A stretch of DNA of 64,000 bases. It comes from Amycolatopsis azurea DSM 43854. GTDB taxonomy: Bacteria > Actinomycetota > Actinomycetes > Mycobacteriales > Pseudonocardiaceae. The notes beneath the pieces were generated by a model, which searched no databases, had not been told where the DNA came from, and saw nothing but the letters and a program-made list of their open reading frames with translations. Within the stretch, counting starts at the first letter, position 1. Each line of letters begins with the position of its first letter. A program made the position numbers and the translations under genes. The stretch covers positions 535,380 to 599,379 of the forward strand of contig NZ_MUXN01000002.1 in the NCBI RefSeq assembly GCF_001995215.1, given 5' to 3'. Below are positions 25,803 to 35,496 of the stretch, piece by piece.

Positions 25803-27431
25803 ATGGCGAACAGGGCTGCGCGCGGCGACGAGGCCGACTACGTGGTCGTCGGATCGGGCAGCTCGGGTGCGGCGATCGCGGGCAGGCTGGCGGAGTCCGG
25901 TGCCAGCGTGATCGTGCTCGAGGCGGGCAAGACCGACGAGCGGATGCTCGTCAAGAAACCGGGGCTGGTCGGGCCGATGCACGCGGTGCCCCAGCTCAAG
26001 AAACCCTTCGACTGGGGCTACTACTCGGTGCCGCAGAAACATGTTCTCGATCGCCGGATGCCGGTGCCGCGCGGCAAGGTGGTCGGCGGCTCCAGCTCCA
26101 TCAACGGCATGGTCTACGTGCGCGGCAATCGCGCCAACTTCGACTCCTGGGCCGCCGAGGGCAACAAGGGCTGGGACGCCGACAGCGTCAACGCCGCGTA
26201 CAAGCGGATGGAGGACTTCGAGGACGGCGAGAGCGAGTTCCGGGGCAAGGGCGGCCCGATCCGGGTCACCCGCAACAAGATCCCGCAGGAAGGCACGCTG
26301 CAGTTCGTCCAGGCGACCGCCGACGCGATCGGCTGCGAGATCATCGACGACTACAACGCCGAGTCGCAAGAGGGCGTCAGCCGGATGCAGCAGAACGCCG
26401 CCGACGGCCTGCGCTACAGCGCCTCGCGCGGTTACATCCACGATCTCGCGCCCGCCACGCTCCAGGTCCAGTCCGGGGTGCTGGCGGAGAAGGTCCTCAT
26501 CGAGAACGGCCGCGCGGTCGGCGTCGAGGTCGTCGACTCCGACGGAAGCCGACGCACCCTGCGCGCGGGCAAGGAGGTCATCCTCTCGGCGGGCTTCGTC
26601 GGCTCCGCGCAACTGCTGATGCTGTCCGGGGTCGGCCACGCCGAACACCTGAAGGAACACGGCATCGACGTCGTCGCGGACCTGCCGGTCGGCGACAACC
26701 TGCACGACCACATGTTCCACGCGCTGACCTTCCGCGCGTCGTCGAGCAAGAACAAGGGCACGCCGCCGTACTTCGCGACCGGAATGGTCAAGGAGCTGAT
26801 GCGACCGGGCACGACCTTCCTGGCGAACTCCGTCTTCGAGGCGGTCGCGTTCCTCAAGACCTCCCAGGCCACCGAGATTCCCGACCTCCAGCTGCACCTC
26901 CTGCCGTGGGCGTACGTGACGCCCAACCAGGACGCGCCGATCCGGCACGACGTCGACAAACGGCCCGCGCTCACCGTGCTGACCACGCTGATCTACCCGA
27001 AGAGCCGCGGCACGTTGCGTCTCGCTTCCGCCGATCCGACGGCGGCGCCGCTCATCGACTTCCAGTACCTGTCCGACCCGGCCGATCTCGAAGTACTCGG
27101 CGAGGGCTCGGAGATGGTCCGCGAGATCTTCGCTTCGAAGGCGTTCAACGGCTCGATCAAGGAAGAACTCCACCCGGGCAAGGCACTCCAGGGCCAGGAG
27201 CTGCGCGACGCGATCCTGAACCGCGCGACCTCGGTCTATCACGGCGTCGGCACCTGCCGGATGGGTGTCGACGAGCTCGCGGTCGTCGGCCCCGACCTCA
27301 AGGTCCGCGGCGTGGAAGGCCTGCGGGTCTGTGACGCCTCGATCATGCCGTCGATCACCGGCGGCAACACCAACGCGCCCGCCATCATGATCGGCGAGAT
27401 GGGCGCGCAGCTCGTGCTCTCGGACAACTGA
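25803..27431 (+). CDS. GMC-family FAD-dependent oxidoreductase (choline dehydrogenase-like)
   Basis: A 542-aa flavoprotein that oxidises an alcohol to an aldehyde. The N-terminal FAD site is VVVGSGSSGAAIAGRL (G17, G19, G22) with E40 ending the second strand. The GMC signature regions are present (RGKVVGGSSSINGMVYVRG, residues ~78-96). The active-site pair is H480 in YHGVGTCRMG, and an Asn near 523 in GGNTNAP. GAGGAG precedes ATG 25803; the in-frame upstream extension overlaps the promoter and operator and was rejected. It is 17 nt from an aldehyde dehydrogenase, so the pair could carry an alcohol to an acid. The substrate is unknown. Confidence 0.88.
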   Translation: MANRAARGDEADYVVVGSGSSGAAIAGRLAESGASVIVLEAGKTDERMLVKKPGLVGPMHAVPQLKKPFDWGYYSVPQKHVLDRRMPVPRGKVVGGSSSINGMVYVRGNRANFDSWAAEGNKGWDADSVNAAYKRMEDFEDGESEFRGKGGPIRVTRNKIPQEGTLQFVQATADAIGCEIIDDYNAESQEGVSRMQQNAADGLRYSASRGYIHDLAPATLQVQSGVLAEKVLIENGRAVGVEVVDSDGSRRTLRAGKEVILSAGFVGSAQLLMLSGVGHAEHLKEHGIDVVADLPVGDNLHDHMFHALTFRASSSKNKGTPPYFATGMVKELMRPGTTFLANSVFEAVAFLKTSQATEIPDLQLHLLPWAYVTPNQDAPIRHDVDKRPALTVLTTLIYPKSRGTLRLASADPTAAPLIDFQYLSDPADLEVLGEGSEMVREIFASKAFNGSIKEELHPGKALQGQELRDAILNRATSVYHGVGTCRMGVDELAVVGPDLKVRGVEGLRVCDASIMPSITGGNTNAPAIMIGEMGAQLVLSDN

Positions 27432-27448
27432 CGCACGGAAAGAGGGCC

Positions 27449-29023
27449 ATGACCGTCACACCGCTCGCGCTCACCCGCCCGGCGTCGGTGACCGACGCGT
27501 TCCTGCGGCGGCTCGTCGCCCGGGTCCCGGGCTCGTCCGGCACGACCTGGAAGCTCACCGAGGTCTATACCGGTGACCTGCTCGTCGAGCTGCCCCAGTC
27601 GACACCCGCCGACATCGAGCAGGCGTTCGCCACGGCGCGCGCCGCGCAGGAGAAGTGGGCCGCCACGCCGCTCAAAAGGCGGTTGGAGGTGTTCAAGCGG
27701 GCGCACACGCTCTTCGTCGACAACGCGCCGGCCGTCACCGACCTCATCCAGGTCGAGAGCGGCAAGAACCGCCGGATGGCGATCGAGGAGACCTGCGATC
27801 CGGCGATGGTGATGAGCCATTACCTCACGCGGGCCGCGAAACTGCTGGCGCCGACCAAACGCGGGGGGCCGGTCCCGTTCCTGACGACGTCGACCGAGGT
27901 CCGGCAGCCGAAGGGCGTGGTCGGCATCATCGCGCCGTGGAATTTCCCTTTCGCCACCGGCATTTCCGACGCCATTCCGGCGTTGATGGCCGGGAACGCG
28001 GTCGTGCTGAAGCCCGACAACAAGACGGCGCTCTCCCCGCTGTACGGCATCGAGCTGCTGGAGCAGGCAGGCCTGCCGAAGGGGCTGTTCCAGGTGGTGT
28101 GCGGCGAGGGCCCGGACGTCGGACCCACGCTCATCGACCAGGCGAACTACGTGATGTTCACCGGGTCCACCGCCACCGGCCGGGTGATCGGCGAACGGGC
28201 GGGCCGCAACCTCATCGGCTGCTGCCTCGAACTCGGCGGCAAGAACCCGATGATCCTGCTCGACGACGCCGATCTGGCCGAGGCCGTCCAGGGCGCGATC
28301 TTCGGCGCGTTCGGCAACACCGGGCAGATCTGCATGCACATCGAGCGGATCTATCTGCCGGAGTCCCGTTACGAGGAGTTCAAGAACGCCTACGTGGCCA
28401 AGACCGAGGCCCTCGACGTCCGCGCCGCGTACGACTTCGGCCCGGACATGGGCTCGCTCGTCTCCGCCGACCACATGAGCCGCGTCAAGTCGCACGTCGA
28501 GGACGCCGTCGCGAAGGGCGCCACCGTCCTTTGTGGAGGAAAGCCCCGGCCGGACCTCGGCCCGGCGTTCTTCGAACCGACGATCCTCGAAGGCGTCACG
28601 AAGGACATGCTCTGCGGCGTCACCGAAACCTTCGGACCCGTTGTCGCGCTGCACAAGTACGCCACGGTCGACGAGGCCGTCGCGCTCGCCAACGACACCG
28701 AGTACGGCCTCAACGCCTCGGTCTGGGGCGGTGACGTCGACGCCGCTCGTGCCGTGGCCGCGCGGATCGAGTCCGGCAACGTCAACATCAACGACATCCT
28801 GGCCACCGCGTTCGCGGCCAAGGGGACACCGTCCGGCGGGGTCAAGAACTCGGGCGTCGGCGCCCGCCACGGGGACCAGGGCCTGCTCAAGTACACCGAC
28901 GTGAAGAACGTGGCGGTGCTCAAGAAGCAGGTCATGGGTCCCCGAGGCGGCCAGACTTACGAGAAGTACGTCGAAGGGATGCTTTCCGGGCTGAAACTCA
29001 TGCGGCGCCTCCGCATCCGCTAG
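27449..29023 (+). CDS. Aldehyde dehydrogenase (succinate-semialdehyde type)
   Basis: This 524-aa NAD(P)+-dependent aldehyde dehydrogenase has the catalytic cysteine C295 in GNTGQICMH and general base E261 in LELGGKNP. The GSTATGR cofactor region is intact (residues ~232-238), as is IIAPWNFP near 160. It most resembles succinate-semialdehyde dehydrogenases, but the substrate may simply be the product of the GMC enzyme encoded just upstream. A GAAAGAGGG Shine-Dalgarno lies before the ATG. Its stop shares a CTAG tetranucleotide with the stop of the convergent transporter gene. Confidence 0.88.
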   Translation: MTVTPLALTRPASVTDAFLRRLVARVPGSSGTTWKLTEVYTGDLLVELPQSTPADIEQAFATARAAQEKWAATPLKRRLEVFKRAHTLFVDNAPAVTDLIQVESGKNRRMAIEETCDPAMVMSHYLTRAAKLLAPTKRGGPVPFLTTSTEVRQPKGVVGIIAPWNFPFATGISDAIPALMAGNAVVLKPDNKTALSPLYGIELLEQAGLPKGLFQVVCGEGPDVGPTLIDQANYVMFTGSTATGRVIGERAGRNLIGCCLELGGKNPMILLDDADLAEAVQGAIFGAFGNTGQICMHIERIYLPESRYEEFKNAYVAKTEALDVRAAYDFGPDMGSLVSADHMSRVKSHVEDAVAKGATVLCGGKPRPDLGPAFFEPTILEGVTKDMLCGVTETFGPVVALHKYATVDEAVALANDTEYGLNASVWGGDVDAARAVAARIESGNVNINDILATAFAAKGTPSGGVKNSGVGARHGDQGLLKYTDVKNVAVLKKQVMGPRGGQTYEKYVEGMLSGLKLMRRLRIR

Positions 29024-30300
29024 ACGTCGTCGGTGTGCTGCGGCGCGGCCAGCACGCAGGCGATGCTGAGCACGCACATGCCGATCAGCAGGCCGATCGC
29101 CGGCCAGACACTGCCGGTCGCCTGGAACAGCAGTGTCGACGCCAGCGGGGAGAGACCGCCGAAGAGCGCGCCCGCCAGCTGGTAGGACAGCGAGATGCTC
29201 GTGTACCGCGCCCGCGGCCGGAACATCTGCGACAGGATGGCGGCGATCGGGCTGTAGGTCGCCGTCATCGCCAGGCGCATCGCGACGAACGCCGCGATGA
29301 TCAGCGCCGCGTTCTTGGTCGAGAGCACCAGGAACTGCGGGGCCGCGAGCACGGCGACGCCGACAAGTCCGATGACGACCACCCGCACCCGGCCGAAGCG
29401 ATCGCCGAGCCAGGCCGCGCCGAAGCTCACGGCCAGTTCCACGAAAGCGGCGATGGTGAGCGCGTTGAGCACGAGCGATTCGGAGACGCCGATGGCGGGA
29501 TCGGTCGCGTACGCCGTCGCGAACGTGGTGACGAGGTAGTAGCCGCCGACCGCGACGGGTAGCACGCAGATGCCCAGCAGGATCGGTTTCCAGTTCGTCC
29601 GCACCGCGTACAGGATGGGGACGCCGGTGTCCTCGGTGTTCTCCTCGAAGACCGGTGACTCCTCGACTTTCATGCGCACGACGAGCCCGACCCCGATGAG
29701 CAGCACGGACGCGAAGAAGGGGATCCGCCAGCCCACCGTGCTGAGCCATTCGGTGCCACCGGTGCTCAGGAGGCTGAACAGACCGGTGGCCAGCAACGCG
29801 CCCGCGGGGTTCCCCGCCTGCGCGAAGGCACCGTAGAAGGTCTTCTTGCCCGGCGGCGCGTGTTCGACGGCCATGAGCACGGCGCCGCCCCATTCGCCGC
29901 CGACGGCCAGCCCCTGGACGAACCGGAGCACCACGAGCAGGATGGGCGCCCACGCGCCGATCTGGCCGTACCCGGGCAGGCAGCCGACCAGGAAGGTCGC
30001 CGCTCCCATCATGGTCAGGGTCACCACGAGCGCGGTCTTGCGGCCGACGCGGTCGCCGATGTGCCCGAACACGATGCCGCCGAGCGGCCGGGCGAAGAAC
30101 CCGACAGCGTAGGTGGCGAAGGCCGCCGCGACCCCGGTCAGCCGGTCGCCCGTCGCGGGGAAGAACACGGTGCCGAAGACGAGGCTCGCGGCCGTGGCGT
30201 AGATGTAGAAGTCATACCACTCGATGGTGGTGCCGACGAAGGCCGCGAGACCGGCCCGGCGCGCGCGACGGAATGACTGGGTGTCGGTTCGGACGGTCAT
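29020..30300 (-). CDS. MFS transporter, metabolite:H+ symporter (MHS) family
   Basis: A 426-aa protein with 12 predicted transmembrane helices. The start, RAGLAAFVGTTIEWYDFYIYATAASLVFG, is diagnostic for the MHS (ProP/ShiA-like) group. The loop GHIGDRVGRKTAL is the MFS 2-3 loop motif. Members import small carboxylates, betaines or shikimate with protons. Its ATG overlaps the stop of the amidohydrolase gene by 4 nt (ATGA), so the two form one minus-strand operon. It probably imports the substrate or a product precursor of this cluster. Confidence 0.88.
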   Translation of the reverse strand: MTVRTDTQSFRRARRAGLAAFVGTTIEWYDFYIYATAASLVFGTVFFPATGDRLTGVAAAFATYAVGFFARPLGGIVFGHIGDRVGRKTALVVTLTMMGAATFLVGCLPGYGQIGAWAPILLVVLRFVQGLAVGGEWGGAVLMAVEHAPPGKKTFYGAFAQAGNPAGALLATGLFSLLSTGGTEWLSTVGWRIPFFASVLLIGVGLVVRMKVEESPVFEENTEDTGVPILYAVRTNWKPILLGICVLPVAVGGYYLVTTFATAYATDPAIGVSESLVLNALTIAAFVELAVSFGAAWLGDRFGRVRVVVIGLVGVAVLAAPQFLVLSTKNAALIIAAFVAMRLAMTATYSPIAAILSQMFRPRARYTSISLSYQLAGALFGGLSPLASTLLFQATGSVWPAIGLLIGMCVLSIACVLAAPQHTDDV

Positions 30301-31958
30301 CGGGCCACCTCGCCGTCGATCCAGGTTTCCAGCACCTCGATGCCCGCGATCCGGGCGGGGTCGCAGGTGAGGGGATTCTCGCCCAGGAGCACGAAATCGG
30401 CGCGTTTGCCGGGGGTGATCGAGCCGAGGTCGCGTTCCCGGCCGAGCACCCGGGCACCGGCGATGGTGTGCGCGGCGACGGCCGAGCGGACGTCGATCAG
30501 CAACTCGTCACCGCCGAGCCGGTGGCCGCGCCGGGTCGTCCTGGTCACGGCTGTCTGGATGGCTTCGAGCGGGTTCGGCTCCGCGACCGGGGCGTCCGAG
30601 CTGAGCGTGACCGGCACGCCCGCCGCCTGGAACTCGCCGAGCGGGTTGAACCGCTCGCCGGGCGTACCGACGGCGTCGGTGACGCCTTCGCCCCAGTTGA
30701 AGTAGTGCTGGGGCTGGTTGACCGGGTGGACACCGAGCGCGGCCATCCGCTCGATCTGTTCCGGCGACGGCAGCCCGCAATGCTCGATCCGGTGACGGGC
30801 GTCGGGCCGGGGATTTCGGTGCTGCGCGTCCTCGATGGCGTCGAGCACCATCGCGATCGCGTCGGGGGACTGGGCGTGCGTCGCGGTCTGGAGCCCGGCC
30901 TCGTGCGCCTTGTCGATCAGCGCCGAGTAGTCCTCGGGGTCGTGATAGAGCTGCCCGGTGCGGCACGGGTCGCCGACGTAGCCGTCCGGGAAGTACGCGG
31001 TCCACCCGCCGAGCGTGCCGTCGGCGTAGAACTTGATGCCCGCGAACGCGAGGCGGGTGGTGCCGAAAGCTCCGTGCAGCCCCATTTCCAGGGCTTGGTC
31101 GAGCAAGTGCGACAGCAGGTACATGTGCACTCGCGTCTTGAGCCGCCCGGCTTCGTCCAGCCGCAGGTACATGTCGAACTCGCGACGCGTGACCTGCGCG
31201 TCGCCGATCGCGGTCACGCCCGCGGCGAGGAACTTCTCCTGCGCGGCGGCCAGCTGCCGCGCGTGTTCCTCCGGCTCGTCCTCGAGGTGGAAGTTCGGCC
31301 CGTGCCGTCCGACCTTGACGCCGGTGACCCCGGTGAGGATGTTGCACGCCGCGTCGGAAAGCTCTCCGGTGAGATCGCCGTGCTCGTCCCGGAAGAACAC
31401 GCCGCCGTCGGGATCCGGGGTGTCACGCGTGACGCCGTTGCGCCGCAACGTGAAGCTGTTGACGACGCCGCCGTGCCCGCTGGCGTTCATGAGGTAGACC
31501 TCGCGGTCTTCGGCGACCGTGTCGAGTTCTTCCTTGCGGGGATGGCGTTTCTCGGCGAGGTTGCGGTGCTCGTAGCCGTAACCTCGGACGGGCCTGCCTG
31601 CCGGAGTGCCGTCGGCCGCCTCGCGCAGCAGCGCGACGATCTCGGGGATGGTCGAGGCCTGCTCGGGACCGCAGTCCACCCAGGTCATCATCTGCCCGTA
31701 CATCAGCGGATGCGCGTGCGGATCGACGAAGCCGGGCAGGAGTGTGCCCGGCAGCCGCCGCACCTCCGGATCCGGACGGCCGAGGCCGGCGGCGCGGGCG
31801 CGGCATTCGTCCAGCGAGCCGACCGCGGCGATCTCCTCACCGAAGACGAGGACCGCGGCGGCGCCTTCGGTGGCGTCGTCGACGGTCACCAGCTCTTCGG
31901 GAAGCAGGATCGTCGCTGTCGCGTCGAGGACGGAACGATCGAGGGGCAACAGGCGCAT
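30297..31958 (-). CDS. YtcJ-like amidohydrolase
   Basis: A 553-aa metal-dependent hydrolase of the amidohydrolase superfamily, YtcJ-like/amidohydrolase-3 group. The first metal ligands are H81 and H83 in FVDPHAHP. Further features include GYGYEHRNLAEKRHP, KFYADGTLGGWTAYF and HRIEHCGLPSP, and a C-terminal LGSITPGKRADFVLL. It would hydrolyse an amide, imide or cyclic C-N bond; the substrate is unknown. ATG at 31958 was chosen for AGGAG upstream; the frame runs open to 32090 without support. It is the first gene of a two-gene operon with the transporter, divergent from the AsnC regulator. Confidence 0.85.
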   Translation of the reverse strand: MRLLPLDRSVLDATATILLPEELVTVDDATEGAAAVLVFGEEIAAVGSLDECRARAAGLGRPDPEVRRLPGTLLPGFVDPHAHPLMYGQMMTWVDCGPEQASTIPEIVALLREAADGTPAGRPVRGYGYEHRNLAEKRHPRKEELDTVAEDREVYLMNASGHGGVVNSFTLRRNGVTRDTPDPDGGVFFRDEHGDLTGELSDAACNILTGVTGVKVGRHGPNFHLEDEPEEHARQLAAAQEKFLAAGVTAIGDAQVTRREFDMYLRLDEAGRLKTRVHMYLLSHLLDQALEMGLHGAFGTTRLAFAGIKFYADGTLGGWTAYFPDGYVGDPCRTGQLYHDPEDYSALIDKAHEAGLQTATHAQSPDAIAMVLDAIEDAQHRNPRPDARHRIEHCGLPSPEQIERMAALGVHPVNQPQHYFNWGEGVTDAVGTPGERFNPLGEFQAAGVPVTLSSDAPVAEPNPLEAIQTAVTRTTRRGHRLGGDELLIDVRSAVAAHTIAGARVLGRERDLGSITPGKRADFVLLGENPLTCDPARIAGIEVLETWIDGEVAR

Positions 31959-32179
31959 CGCGCGGACTCCTGGGGTTCGACGGTGAAGGCGGGGGTCGCG
32001 GCGGTGAACGTAAACGACGACGGCTGGTGAGGCAATCAGATCACTCGTGCACGGACGGTGTTCACGATCGATATGCGCGTTGTCGGTCACATAACGCTTT
32101 ATCTCTGCTGTCCAGAGGGGAATCTGGCCGGTGATATGGTGCGGCCCATCGTCGGAAACTCAGCGGAGGAGATACTGCC

Positions 32180-33085
32180 GTGGACGACGCGCTGGTCACG
32201 GCTTTGCGCGCGGACGGCCGGATGAGCGTGGCCGATCTGGCCAAGCGGGTCGGAGCGTCACGCTCTGCCGTGTCGGCCCGGCTGGAGCAGCTGAAGGCCG
32301 ACGGTTCGCTGAACGTGGTCGCCGCGGTCCATCCCGAGTTCCTCGGCCTCACCGCGTACGCGCATCTCGCGATCCGCACCTCGGGCCGGTCCCAGGCGAC
32401 CACGGACGCCATCGCGGCCCTGCCCGCCGCGGCGTTCGTTTCCGCGGTGAGCGGGGAGTACCAAACCGTCGCCGAACTGCGCCTGCCCGATTCCCCGGAG
32501 CTCTACCGCACGGTCGCGGACATCCGCGGCTTGCCGGAGGTGGAACAGGTCAACACCCTCGTCTACGTGGACGTGGTCAAAGGCCTGTTCATGCCCGGCC
32601 GCCCGCTGCCGCCCTGGTTGCGGCTGGACGACCGCGACCTCGCCATCATGCTGCGGCTCCAGGCCGACGGGCGGGAGAGTTTCGCGCGCACCGCCGAGTA
32701 CGTCGGGCTGTCGCCGTCGGCCACCCGTACCCGCGTGCGCTACCTCGTGGAACACGACGTCATCCGGATCGCGCCGGTGCTCAGCCGCGCCCGCCCGGAC
32801 GCCGGCCTGGTCTGCGGGATCGGCCTGAACGTCCGGGGCGCCGGGGACGCCGTGACCGCGGCGCTCGCCGCGCGCGACGACACCGAGTTCCTCGCCAGGA
32901 CCATCGGCCGGTTCGACGTCGTCGCCACCATCGCGGCGCAGTCCGCCCGCGACCTCGACCGGACGCTGGAGGAGATCAGCGGCAGATCCGACGTGGTGAC
33001 CACGGAGACGTGGGTCCACCTCCGCATCGCCAAGGAGCGGTACGAGTGGCCCTTGCCGACCGCGGAGGAACTCGCCCGCCGCTAA
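32180..33085 (+). CDS. Double-module Lrp/AsnC-family regulator
   Basis: The 301-aa protein contains two successive Lrp/AsnC units. The first has a helix-turn-helix at residues ~1-45 (MSVADLAKRVGASRSAVSARLEQL) plus a RAM-like region to ~145. The second has HTH ~153-200 (ARTAEYVGLSPSATRTRVRYL) plus RAM to ~285. Single-unit members are ~150 aa, so this is a tandem fusion. GGAGGAG sits 8 nt before the GTG start. It is divergent from the amidohydrolase-transporter operon, its likely target. It overlaps the convergent acyl-CoA ligase gene by 4 nt. Confidence 0.83.
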   Translation: MDDALVTALRADGRMSVADLAKRVGASRSAVSARLEQLKADGSLNVVAAVHPEFLGLTAYAHLAIRTSGRSQATTDAIAALPAAAFVSAVSGEYQTVAELRLPDSPELYRTVADIRGLPEVEQVNTLVYVDVVKGLFMPGRPLPPWLRLDDRDLAIMLRLQADGRESFARTAEYVGLSPSATRTRVRYLVEHDVIRIAPVLSRARPDAGLVCGIGLNVRGAGDAVTAALAARDDTEFLARTIGRFDVVATIAAQSARDLDRTLEEISGRSDVVTTETWVHLRIAKERYEWPLPTAEELARR

Positions 33086-34617
33086 CCGTTGTCCAGCAAG
33101 GCTTTCCGGATATCGGCCTTGAGCACCTTGCCGATCTTGGATCGTGGCAGATCTGGCCAGAGCAGGATCTCCTTGGGGGTCTTGATACTGCCCAGCCGTT
33201 CCTTGACCGCGGCGCGGAGTTCGTCGACGGACGCCGTCCTGCCGGCATGGAGCTGGACCACGGCGGTGATCTGCTCGCCCCATTTCTCGTGCGGTAGCCC
33301 GATCACCGCGCAGTCCCGCACCGCCTCGTGCGTCATGAGCGCCTGCTCGACCTCGGCGGAGTAGACGTTGAAGCCGCCGGTGATGATCATGTCCTTGGCG
33401 CGGTCGACGATGTAGAGGTAGTGGTCTTCGTCGAGGTATCCGATGTCGCCCGTGTGATGCCAGCCGTGCGCGCCCGCCTCCGCCGTCGCCTCGGGATTCC
33501 GGTAGTAGCCGGGCATCACCAGCGAACCGCGGACGACGATCTCGCCGCGTTCGCCGGGCGGGAGCAGCTCGCCCGTGCCGGACATGATCGCGACCCGGGT
33601 GAGCGGGGTGGGCCTGCCCGCGGAGGCGAACCGTTCAAGGGCAAGCGATCCGTCGGGATGGACGTGCTCGACGGGGGACAGGGTGGAGATCATCATCGGG
33701 GCTTCGGTCTGCCCGAAAAGCTGCCCGAAGACGGGGCCGATCCGGGTGATCGCCTCGGCGAGTTTGGTGGCCGACATCGGTGCGGCGCCGTACCAAAGGC
33801 ATTGCAGTGACGTGAGATCCGCGCCGTTCAGTGCCGGGTTGTCGAGCAGGAGGTAGATCAGCGTCGGCGGCAGGAAGGTGTGCGTGATCCGGCGGCGTTC
33901 CACCAGGGCGAGGAACTCGCCGAGATCGGGGGAGGGCATGACCACGATCTCCCCGCCGAGTGTCATGACCGGGAAGCAGAGTACTCCCGCCGCGTGTGTC
34001 AGCGGTGCGAGCGCCAGGTAGCGCGGGCGCCCGGTGAACGGGTAGCTCATCAGTGTGAGCGCGGACATCGTCTCGACGTTCGTGCCGCTGAGCATCACCG
34101 CCTTGGGACGGCCGGTGGTGCCGCCGGTGCCGACGAGCATGGCCAGGTCGTCCGGTGGCGTCTCCTCCCACGGCTCGGCGCCGACGCCGTCGATCCAGTC
34201 GGAGAACGTGACGGCGCCGGGCATCGAGCCGTCGAGACAGACCACTGTGGACAGTTTTGGCAACTCGGGGAGCATCCGGGAGACGAGCGGTGCGAAGGAC
34301 TCCTGCACCAGTAGACACGTGCAGTCGAACAGGTCGAGCAGTTCCCGGTTCTCGGCCGCCTCGTTGCGCGGGTTGACCGGGCACCACACGGCGCCCGCCC
34401 GGCTGATGCCGAAGACGCACCCGAACGACAAGGGATCGTTCCCGGACAGGATCGCCACCTTGTCGCCCGGTCCGACGCCGGACCGGGCCAGCGCCCGCCC
34501 CACCCGCCACGACAGCTCCCGCACGTCGCCGTAGCTGAAGGAGACGTCGCCCATGGTGAGGCAGGGTGCCGCCGGGTCGAGAGAAGCGCCCTTGTCGAGA
34601 TAGTCGGTCAATCGCAC
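33082..34617 (-). CDS. AMP-dependent acyl-CoA synthetase/ligase
   Basis: A 511-aa ANL-superfamily ligase that activates a carboxylic acid as acyl-AMP and then acyl-CoA. The P-loop reads GTGGTTGRPKAVML (about residues 162-175), with alanine at the usual KG position. It also has YGAAPMSATKLAEA, GWHHTGDIGYLDEDHYLYIVDR and the C-terminal catalytic lysine region RSKIGKVLKADIRK. The chain length or ring preferred is unclear. It follows the SDR gene by 16 nt on the same strand. With the SDR and upstream oxidases it suggests a CoA-linked breakdown route. Confidence 0.87.
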   Translation of the reverse strand: MRLTDYLDKGASLDPAAPCLTMGDVSFSYGDVRELSWRVGRALARSGVGPGDKVAILSGNDPLSFGCVFGISRAGAVWCPVNPRNEAAENRELLDLFDCTCLLVQESFAPLVSRMLPELPKLSTVVCLDGSMPGAVTFSDWIDGVGAEPWEETPPDDLAMLVGTGGTTGRPKAVMLSGTNVETMSALTLMSYPFTGRPRYLALAPLTHAAGVLCFPVMTLGGEIVVMPSPDLGEFLALVERRRITHTFLPPTLIYLLLDNPALNGADLTSLQCLWYGAAPMSATKLAEAITRIGPVFGQLFGQTEAPMMISTLSPVEHVHPDGSLALERFASAGRPTPLTRVAIMSGTGELLPPGERGEIVVRGSLVMPGYYRNPEATAEAGAHGWHHTGDIGYLDEDHYLYIVDRAKDMIITGGFNVYSAEVEQALMTHEAVRDCAVIGLPHEKWGEQITAVVQLHAGRTASVDELRAAVKERLGSIKTPKEILLWPDLPRSKIGKVLKADIRKALLDNG

Positions 34618-34633
34618 GCGCTCGTCCTTCCGG

Positions 34634-35437
34634 TCACATGCCCATGCCGCCGTCGACCGGGAGCCCGGCCCCGGTGATGAACCGCGCCGCGTCGGAGGCC
34701 AGGAACACGACGGCGTCGGCCATGTCCGAGACCTCGCCGAGCCGCCCGGCGGGGGTCTGCCCGACGACAGCGCTGATGGCGTCCTCGACGCTGGGGAACA
34801 GACCGACCTCGACGACGTCCTGCGCGAGCTGATTACCCATCCGGGTGGGGACGAGGCCGGGGTAGACGCAGTTGACGCGCACGCCGTAGCCGAGTTTCCC
34901 GGCCTCCGTCGCGGCCACCCTGGTGAGGCGGTCGACCGCCGACTTCGTCGCCGAATAGCCCGCGATACCGGGGAAGGCGATGGTCGCGGCGACCGAGGCG
35001 ATGTTCACGACGGCACCACCGGCGCCCGCCGGACCGCCGGGCCGCATCGCGCGGAAGGCGTGCTTCACGCCGAGGGCGGTGCCCAGCACGTTGACCTCGA
35101 GCATCTTGAGCACGTCGGCGGGATCCAGGTCCGCGACAAGCCCGGTGATCTCGACACCGGCGTTGTTCACCACGATGTCCAGCCCGCCGAGCTCGCCGAT
35201 GACCGCGGTGACCGCCTGTTCCCAGCTCTGTTCGTCGGTGACGTCCAGCCGGACGAAGCCCGCGGTGGCGCCTTTCTGCTTGATCTGGTCAGCGGTGGCG
35301 CGCCCGAGGTCCTCCTGGACGTCGCCGATGACCACCGAGGCGCCCGCCTGGGCGAGCGCCTCGGCCATTCCGGCTCCCAGACCCTGCGCTCCACCCGTGA
35401 CCAGGGCTTTCCGGCCCGAAAGGTCGTACGAACCCAT
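34634..35437 (-). CDS. Short-chain dehydrogenase/reductase (SDR)
   Basis: A 267-aa classical SDR. The cofactor motif is TGGAQGLG (residues 14-21), followed by NNAGVE, the catalytic serine in VNIASVAA and YSATK as YxxxK. D39 in VIGDVQ after strand 2 favours NAD(H). It oxidises or reduces a hydroxyl or keto group, probably at the CoA level given the adjoining ligase. ATG at 35437 follows GGAGGAG; the frame extends to 35629 but crosses the operators. It is divergent from the TetR gene, whose operators overlap its promoter. Confidence 0.88.
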   Translation of the reverse strand: MGSYDLSGRKALVTGGAQGLGAGMAEALAQAGASVVIGDVQEDLGRATADQIKQKGATAGFVRLDVTDEQSWEQAVTAVIGELGGLDIVVNNAGVEITGLVADLDPADVLKMLEVNVLGTALGVKHAFRAMRPGGPAGAGGAVVNIASVAATIAFPGIAGYSATKSAVDRLTRVAATEAGKLGYGVRVNCVYPGLVPTRMGNQLAQDVVEVGLFPSVEDAISAVVGQTPAGRLGEVSDMADAVVFLASDAARFITGAGLPVDGGMGM

Positions 35438-35496
35438 GGACTTCTCCTCCTTGAGACGGTCCGCGGTTGCGGCGTGGGTCACATCCTGAGTGTTTT

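Noticed and set aside
29020-29023. CTAG shared by two convergent stop codons as a possible signal
   Set aside because: Four-nt convergent overlaps also occur at 33082-33085 and longer ones elsewhere, so this is ordinary gene packing.
27239-29953. 904-codon open frame on the minus strand
   Set aside because: Antisense to the aldehyde dehydrogenase with an Arg/Gly-rich GC-driven composition; the opposite strand has clear catalytic motifs.
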